Source of the DNA: Orbus hercynius
GTDB lineage: Bacteria; Pseudomonadota; Gammaproteobacteria; Enterobacterales; Orbaceae
NCBI RefSeq assembly: GCF_003634275.1
Contig: NZ_RBWY01000002.1
Coordinates: 124,001-188,000, forward strand
Length of the DNA: 64,000 bases
Direction of reading: 5' to 3'
Shown here: piece by piece, positions 59,591 through 64,000 of the stretch
Layout: each line of letters begins with the position of its first letter
Numbering within the stretch: the first letter of the stretch is position 1
Program-made: the position numbers and the translations under genes
Notes under the pieces: model-generated
Database searches by the model: none
Seen by the model: only the letters and a program-made list of their open reading frames with translations
Told to the model about the DNA's origin: nothing

Positions 59591-60733
59591 TTAGCTAAGT
59601 GTCTGGCCGTTAACAATAGTTTTTTGAATAATAAAATCATGATCAAATACCACGAGATTTGCCACTTTTCCAACGCTAATTGTGCCTAATTTACTCTCAA
59701 CACCGATAGATTTAGCTGGGTATAATGTTGCCATTCTAAGTGCCTCATCTAGTGCAATACCGGCATAATTGACGCTGTTTTTAACGGCTTCGATCATGGT
59801 CAAAGCAGAGCCGCCTAATGTGCCATCAATGCCGGTACATTTACCATCTTTATAGTATACGGTTTGGCCACCAAAGGTACATTGTTCAATATTGGTCCCA
59901 ACGGGTAGAATCGCATCCGTAATCAGAATTAACTTATCTTGTTTAATGCGGTGTGAATTGCGTATATTGGCCCAGTTAACATGTAAGCCATCGGCAATAA
60001 TACCGCAATAGACTTGAGACTCATCGTAAATAGCACCAACGACGCCAGGCATTCTGCCGGTAATTGCTGGCATGGCATTAAACAAATGTGTTCCCATTCT
60101 AATACCCGCATTAAAGCCATTTCGCGCATCTTCATAAGTGCCATTAGTGTGGCCTGTTGAAACATGAATGCCTGCATCGACCAGCTGCCTAATCATGGCT
60201 GCTTCAACTCTTTCTGGCGCTAAGGTGATAATCTTTATCACATCGGCATTTTGGCAAAGAAAATCGATCATGTTTTGGTCGGGTTTGCGAATATAATTCG
60301 GATTATGAATTCCTTTTTTCTCTGGATTGATATAAGGGCCTTCAAGGTGCAGACCTAACGCTTGATTCGTCTGTTTTTGCAGATATGCTCGCATTACCTC
60401 AACCGCTTTACGCATAAATTCATCGCTTGAGGTAATAAGTGTTGGTAAATAGCTCGTACAACCGGAGCGCAGATTGGTTTGCTGCATGATTTCAAGCGTT
60501 TCAATACTAAGCGATTCTATGGTTTCGTTAAATTGCACGCCACCACAGCCATTAAGTTGGATATCAATAAATCCTGGCGCAAGTAGGGCGCCTGATAGGT
60601 TTTCAACCGGAATATTGGCCGGAATATGATCACGATGACAAATCATGCTGATGGTGTCATTATCGATAATAACAGCGTGCTCATGAAGTATTTCCATGCC
60701 AGTGTAAATTCGACAATTAGTTAATGCATACAT
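59591..60733 (-). CDS. nagA: N-acetylglucosamine-6-phosphate deacetylase
   Basis: Removes acetate from GlcNAc-6-P. The 380-residue amidohydrolase has the substrate/metal motifs [39 protein letters not shown] and [12 protein letters not shown], and the catalytic Asp in LITDAI. It lies 48 bases after nagB and 161 before nagC. Confidence 0.97.
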   Translation of the reverse strand: MYALTNCRIYTGMEILHEHAVIIDNDTISMICHRDHIPANIPVENLSGALLAPGFIDIQLNGCGGVQFNETIESLSIETLEIMQQTNLRSGCTSYLPTLITSSDEFMRKAVEVMRAYLQKQTNQALGLHLEGPYINPEKKGIHNPNYIRKPDQNMIDFLCQNADVIKIITLAPERVEAAMIRQLVDAGIHVSTGHTNGTYEDARNGFNAGIRMGTHLFNAMPAITGRMPGVVGAIYDESQVYCGIIADGLHVNWANIRNSHRIKQDKLILITDAILPVGTNIEQCTFGGQTVYYKDGKCTGIDGTLGGSALTMIEAVKNSVNYAGIALDEALRMATLYPAKSIGVESKLGTISVGKVANLVVFDHDFIIQKTIVNGQTLS

Positions 60734-60781
60734 AAAATTTATCCTTATACTAAATCTGAGTAAGCCAATTGTAAAATTATG

Positions 60782-61588
60782 CTACAGCACGGTAACGGTT
60801 AAGTTATTCGCTTCAAGCTGTTTAAAATATTTTAGCGTTTTGACTTTTAATTCATCTGTGCTTGGCTCATCACAGACAATAATTGCTTTGGGATGCGTTT
60901 GTAAAATACTGACGGTCCACATATGGTTGACTGATCCTTCAACGGCGGCTTGTAATGCAATACTTTTATTATGCCCAAACACTAATAATACCACTTTTTC
61001 TGCATCCATTAATGTCCCAACACCAATAGTTAAGGCATATTTTGGCACTTTGTTGATGTCATTATCAAAAAATCGAGAGTTAGCAATGAGTGTATTTTCA
61101 GTCAATGTTTTTATCCGTGTGCGTGATCGTAGTGATGAACTTGGCTCGTTAAAAGCGATATGGCCATCTTGACCTACTCCACCGATAAACAGATTAATTT
61201 TGCCATAAGATTTAATTTTATCTTCATACTCTTGGCACTCTTGTTCAACATCTTGCGCATTACCATTCAAAATATGAATATTATTCGGATTAATATCAAT
61301 ATGGTTGAAGAAGTTTTGGTACATAAAGGTGTGATAACTTTGTGGATGATTTTCTGGCAGATTGACATATTCATCCATATTAAATGTCACAACATGTTTA
61401 AAGCTAACGTGGCCGGCTTTGAAATGTTTAATTAATTGTTGATACATCAGTAACGGTGAACTTCCCGTTGGTAAACCCAGCACAAACGGTTTTTCTGCTG
61501 TTGGTTGATATTTATTAATTTGTTCAATTATATAATTTGCGGCCCATGCACCGCCTTCTTGTGCCGTTTGTAAGGGAATTAAGCGCAT
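60782..61588 (-). CDS. nagB: Glucosamine-6-phosphate deaminase
   Basis: Converts GlcN-6-P to fructose-6-P and ammonia, feeding glycolysis. The 268-residue protein has [15 protein letters not shown], the catalytic region [23 protein letters not shown] and the allosteric region of the hexameric E. coli type. The ATG at 61588 has TAGGAGC upstream and matches the family start MRLIPL. It is the first gene of the nag operon. The transporter nagE, divergent from nagB in E. coli, is not here. Confidence 0.97.
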   Translation of the reverse strand: MRLIPLQTAQEGGAWAANYIIEQINKYQPTAEKPFVLGLPTGSSPLLMYQQLIKHFKAGHVSFKHVVTFNMDEYVNLPENHPQSYHTFMYQNFFNHIDINPNNIHILNGNAQDVEQECQEYEDKIKSYGKINLFIGGVGQDGHIAFNEPSSSLRSRTRIKTLTENTLIANSRFFDNDINKVPKYALTIGVGTLMDAEKVVLLVFGHNKSIALQAAVEGSVNHMWTVSILQTHPKAIIVCDEPSTDELKVKTLKYFKQLEANNLTVTVL

Positions 61589-61670
61589 TGTATTGCTCCT
61601 ATCATAATAAAGATAATTATGCATAAATTGACTATACCTAATCTACCGAATATTTTTATTTTTTACAAAC

Positions 61671-61688
61671 TTTTTTTACGTAAAAAAA
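61671..61688. promoter_or_regulatory. Candidate NagC operator upstream of nagB
   Basis: A perfect 18-base palindrome: seven T, ACGT, seven A. It lies 83 bases before nagB. NagC sites are AT-rich dyads with a CG centre, so this is a reasonable candidate, though not proven. Confidence 0.5.
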
Positions 61689-61863
61689 TAAATAGCTAAA
61701 ATTAGTTCAATTATCAATCTTTTTACCATTTTTCCTAGCATTAAATGGCAAAAAAAGCTTAATTAATTTTGTTTAAAAAATATCTATTATGTAAATAGAT
61801 AGGGAGTTTATTGGCAAATTATGTGTATAATCTCGTTATGAAAAATAATAAAACCTTAATAGT

Positions 61864-62433
61864 ATGGTTGCTTCATTAATCGCATTTAATAAACCCTTTG
61901 GGGTGATTTGCCAGTTTTCTGAACATGAAAAACACCCCACACTCAAACAGTATATTGAGCTCCCTGAGTTTTATCCTGCTGGTCGATTAGATACCGATAG
62001 CGAAGGACTACTGCTATTAACCAATAATGGCAGTTTACAAGCGAAAATTGCCTCGCCTAGGTTTAAATTACCGAAGACTTATTGGGCGCAAGTAGAGGGA
62101 ATATTGACACCTACCGCGATTGAGCAGCTACAAAACGGCGTTCAATTAAAAGAATTTACCACTAAACCAGCTAAGGCTAAAATCTTGGCAGAACCTTTGG
62201 CATTATGGCAACGAGATCCGCCGATTAGAGAGCGTAAATCGGTGCCAACATCATGGTTAAGTCTTACCATCACCGAAGGTAAGAATCGCCAAGTCAGGCG
62301 GATGTGCGCGGCAGTTGGTTTCCCTTGTTTAAGGTTAGTTCGCGTGCAAATTGGCCAATTTAATCTGCTTGCTAACCCACTGGCTTTAGGGCAATGGACT
62401 AAGCTGACTGAAGCTGATTTATATCGTATGTAA
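61864..62433 (+). CDS. rluE: 23S rRNA pseudouridine synthase RluE
   Basis: Makes pseudouridine 2457 of 23S rRNA. The 189-residue protein has the catalytic Asp43 in GRLDTDSEGLLLLTNNG, the KTYWAQVEG strand and the TEGKNRQVRRM motif of the RsuA family without an S4 domain, as in RluE. No clear ribosome site precedes the ATG. It is divergent from nagB. Confidence 0.93.
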   Translation: MVASLIAFNKPFGVICQFSEHEKHPTLKQYIELPEFYPAGRLDTDSEGLLLLTNNGSLQAKIASPRFKLPKTYWAQVEGILTPTAIEQLQNGVQLKEFTTKPAKAKILAEPLALWQRDPPIRERKSVPTSWLSLTITEGKNRQVRRMCAAVGFPCLRLVRVQIGQFNLLANPLALGQWTKLTEADLYRM

Positions 62434-62463
62434 TGTAAAGATAAACTCAATAGGGAGAATATT

Positions 62464-63273
62464 ATGATCAATAAAGACACGATGCTTTGTATGTCTTTAT
62501 CGGCAAGACCGGGTAACTTTGGCACACGATTTCATAATAGTTTATATGAGCAGTTAGGACTGAATTTTGTTTATAAAGCTTTTTCAACCAATAATATTGA
62601 AGATGCGATTAAGGGAATTCGGGCATTAAGTATTCGTGGGTGTGCGATTTCGATGCCATTTAAAGAAGCGTGCATGCCGTTTCTAGATACTTTGACCGAT
62701 TCGGTTCTTGCTATTGATTCAGTCAACACCATCGTCAATGATAATGGTCATTTAACCGCTTATAACACCGATTATATTGCTATTCGTAAATTAATTAGCC
62801 AATATCGGTTATGCCAATCGCAGTCGGTTATGATCCATGGCAGTGGCGGGATGGCAAAAGCCGTTATCGCGGCATTTTATGATGCTGGGTTTAAAAATGT
62901 CACCATATTGGCCCGTCATGAGGCTGCCGGTCAATCATTAGCGCAAAAGTATCATTTTTCAGCAGTGACTCATCCGACCAAGCATTATGATATTTTAGTC
63001 AATGCAACGCCAATTGGCATGTCAGGTGGCGCTGATAGCGATAAACTTTCTTTTCCAGCTGAATTAATTCATAAAGCTTGCGTTGTTTTTGAAGTGATTG
63101 CAATGCCGGTTTGTACGCCACTGATTAATGAAGCAAAGCGCCACAATCTGATGACAATATCGGGCAGAGAAGTGATGATTTTACAAGCAGTTGAGCAATT
63201 TATTTTGTATACTGGCCAAACGCCAACTGATGCGCAAATTAGCATTGCCGCAGATCTTGCCAGCCAAGCATAG
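62464..63273 (+). CDS. Shikimate dehydrogenase-like protein (SdhL/HI0607 type)
   Basis: A 269-residue protein of the AroE/YdiB fold with the substrate residues Lys67 (MPFKEA) and Asp103 (NTDYIA) and a nucleotide loop GSGGMAKAVIAAF. The start LCMSLSARPGNFGTRFHN differs from true AroE and resembles the Haemophilus HI0607 SdhL group, whose natural reaction is unclear. AGGGAGA lies before the ATG. It follows rluE by 30 bases and may be co-transcribed. The housekeeping aroE is not in the window. Confidence 0.85.
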   Translation: MINKDTMLCMSLSARPGNFGTRFHNSLYEQLGLNFVYKAFSTNNIEDAIKGIRALSIRGCAISMPFKEACMPFLDTLTDSVLAIDSVNTIVNDNGHLTAYNTDYIAIRKLISQYRLCQSQSVMIHGSGGMAKAVIAAFYDAGFKNVTILARHEAAGQSLAQKYHFSAVTHPTKHYDILVNATPIGMSGGADSDKLSFPAELIHKACVVFEVIAMPVCTPLINEAKRHNLMTISGREVMILQAVEQFILYTGQTPTDAQISIAADLASQA

Positions 63274-63449
63274 CTAAAGCGCCATTGTGCTAATATAATG
63301 CTATGTAGCCTAGTTAGATTCGCATGGTAAAATCTGCTGATAAAAATGTAAATTGATCAATAATATAGATTTGTTAAAATGGGTTATTTGGTTGATAATA
63401 AGTAAGAAATTTTAGTCAATTATAAGAAATTATTGGAGTTATTGTTCAA

Positions 63450-64000
63450 ATGACAGAACAAAAAAAGGTGGGTTTTTTTGCTCGCTTAAAAAATGGTCTA
63501 TTTAAGACTAAGCAAAATATTGGCTCTGGTTTTATCAGTCTGTTTAAAGGTAAGAAAATTGATGATGCACTATTTGATCAATTGGAAGAACAACTACTAA
63601 TTTCTGATGTTGGTGTTGATACGACTCAAAAAATTATTGCCTCGCTGACAGAGCATGCCTCACGAAAACAGCTGAAAGATGCTGATGCCTTACATGACTT
63701 ATTGAAACAAGAGATGAGTGCTATTCTTGCTGATGTAGATAAACCGCTTGATCTCGATGGTCATAAACCGTTTGTTATTTTAATGGTTGGCGTCAATGGT
63801 GTCGGTAAAACAACAACCATTGGTAAACTGGCTAAGCAATTTCAAAATCAAGGTAAATCGGTCATGTTAGCGGCGGGTGATACCTTTAGAGCGGCAGCTG
63901 TTGAGCAATTACAAGTGTGGGGCGAGCGTAATAATATTCCTGTCATTGCCCAGCATACCAATGCCGATTCTGCTTCAGTGATTTTTGATGCCTTACAAGT
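63450..64000 (+). CDS. ftsY: Signal recognition particle receptor FtsY (partial, C-terminus outside window)
   Basis: SRP receptor GTPase that directs ribosomes to the membrane. 183 residues are visible. The protein starts MTEQKKVGFFARLKNGLFKT (a short amphipathic membrane-binding segment), then the helical N domain, then the G domain with GVNGVGKTTTIGKLAKQ and GDTFRAAAVEQL. The long acidic A domain of E. coli FtsY (about 200 residues) is absent. The start ATG has a TGGAG site 12 bases upstream. Confidence 0.95.
   Translation, partial: MTEQKKVGFFARLKNGLFKTKQNIGSGFISLFKGKKIDDALFDQLEEQLLISDVGVDTTQKIIASLTEHASRKQLKDADALHDLLKQEMSAILADVDKPLDLDGHKPFVILMVGVNGVGKTTTIGKLAKQFQNQGKSVMLAAGDTFRAAAVEQLQVWGERNNIPVIAQHTNADSASVIFDALQ

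Overview
The window is AT-rich DNA from a gammaproteobacterial chromosome. Almost every protein is close in sequence to an Escherichia coli or Haemophilus homologue, and many gene pairs match the enterobacterial order. Examples are ung/grcA, treR-treB-treC, dnaK-dnaJ, upp-uraA-hda, mnmG-rsmG, dsbA-yihD-mobA-mobB, serA-rpiA-argP, slt-trpR and nagB-nagA-nagC. The low GC, the compact genome and a Haemophilus-type shikimate-dehydrogenase-like gene fit an Orbaceae (Gilliamella/Orbus-like) or Pasteurellaceae-like host. This placement is inferred from remembered homologues, not from a search. I see no prophage, insertion sequence, CRISPR array or defence island. This is core chromosome around the replication origin.

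Layout: 1-1467 holds the start of the ATP synthase operon (atpB, atpE, partial atpF, no atpI). 1711-4264 is metC-tilS. 4504-8808 carries a phosphopantetheinyl transferase, an isolated edd with a GntR-type operator, ung, and FNR-boxed grcA. 8895-13196 is the trehalose PTS operon with its repressor. 13462-16736 is dnaJ/dnaK with a sigma-32 promoter. 16974-20794 is the most accessory-like part: satP, an orphan secreted protein, and an old yellow enzyme facing an HxlR regulator. 20851-28290 has def, dprA-tsaC-anmK, a DUF805 protein, a Cof phosphatase, hda and uraA/upp.

28384-34221 contains rsmG and mnmG, then a 530-base gap that reads as oriC (three GATC-led 13-mers, perfect and near-perfect DnaA boxes, and the same mnmG-proximal orientation as E. 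coli), then polA. 34324-40043 has dsbA, yihD, mobAB, mtgA, cobB and typA. 40122-49476 has serA-rpiA-argP, ftnA, a tyrosine phosphatase, pepB, ppiA, gntX, nfuA, a Rob-like regulator and trpR. 49521-64000 has slt, initiator tRNA, metE-metF, amiC, asd, the nag operon, rluE, a shikimate-dehydrogenase-like gene and the start of ftsY.

Together the genes cover DNA replication start and its regulation (oriC, hda, polA), translation and RNA modification (tRNA-fMet, def, tilS, mnmG, rsmG, tsaC, rluE, typA), envelope maintenance (slt, mtgA, amiC, anmK) and amino-sugar, trehalose and gluconate use. No undescribed multi-gene system is convincing here. The best second-look items are the oriC with polA in the usual mioC place, an hda gene that appears to need an AUU start codon, a DsbA with a CPSC active site, a CobB without its zinc cysteines, and the orphan secreted protein at 17712-19181.
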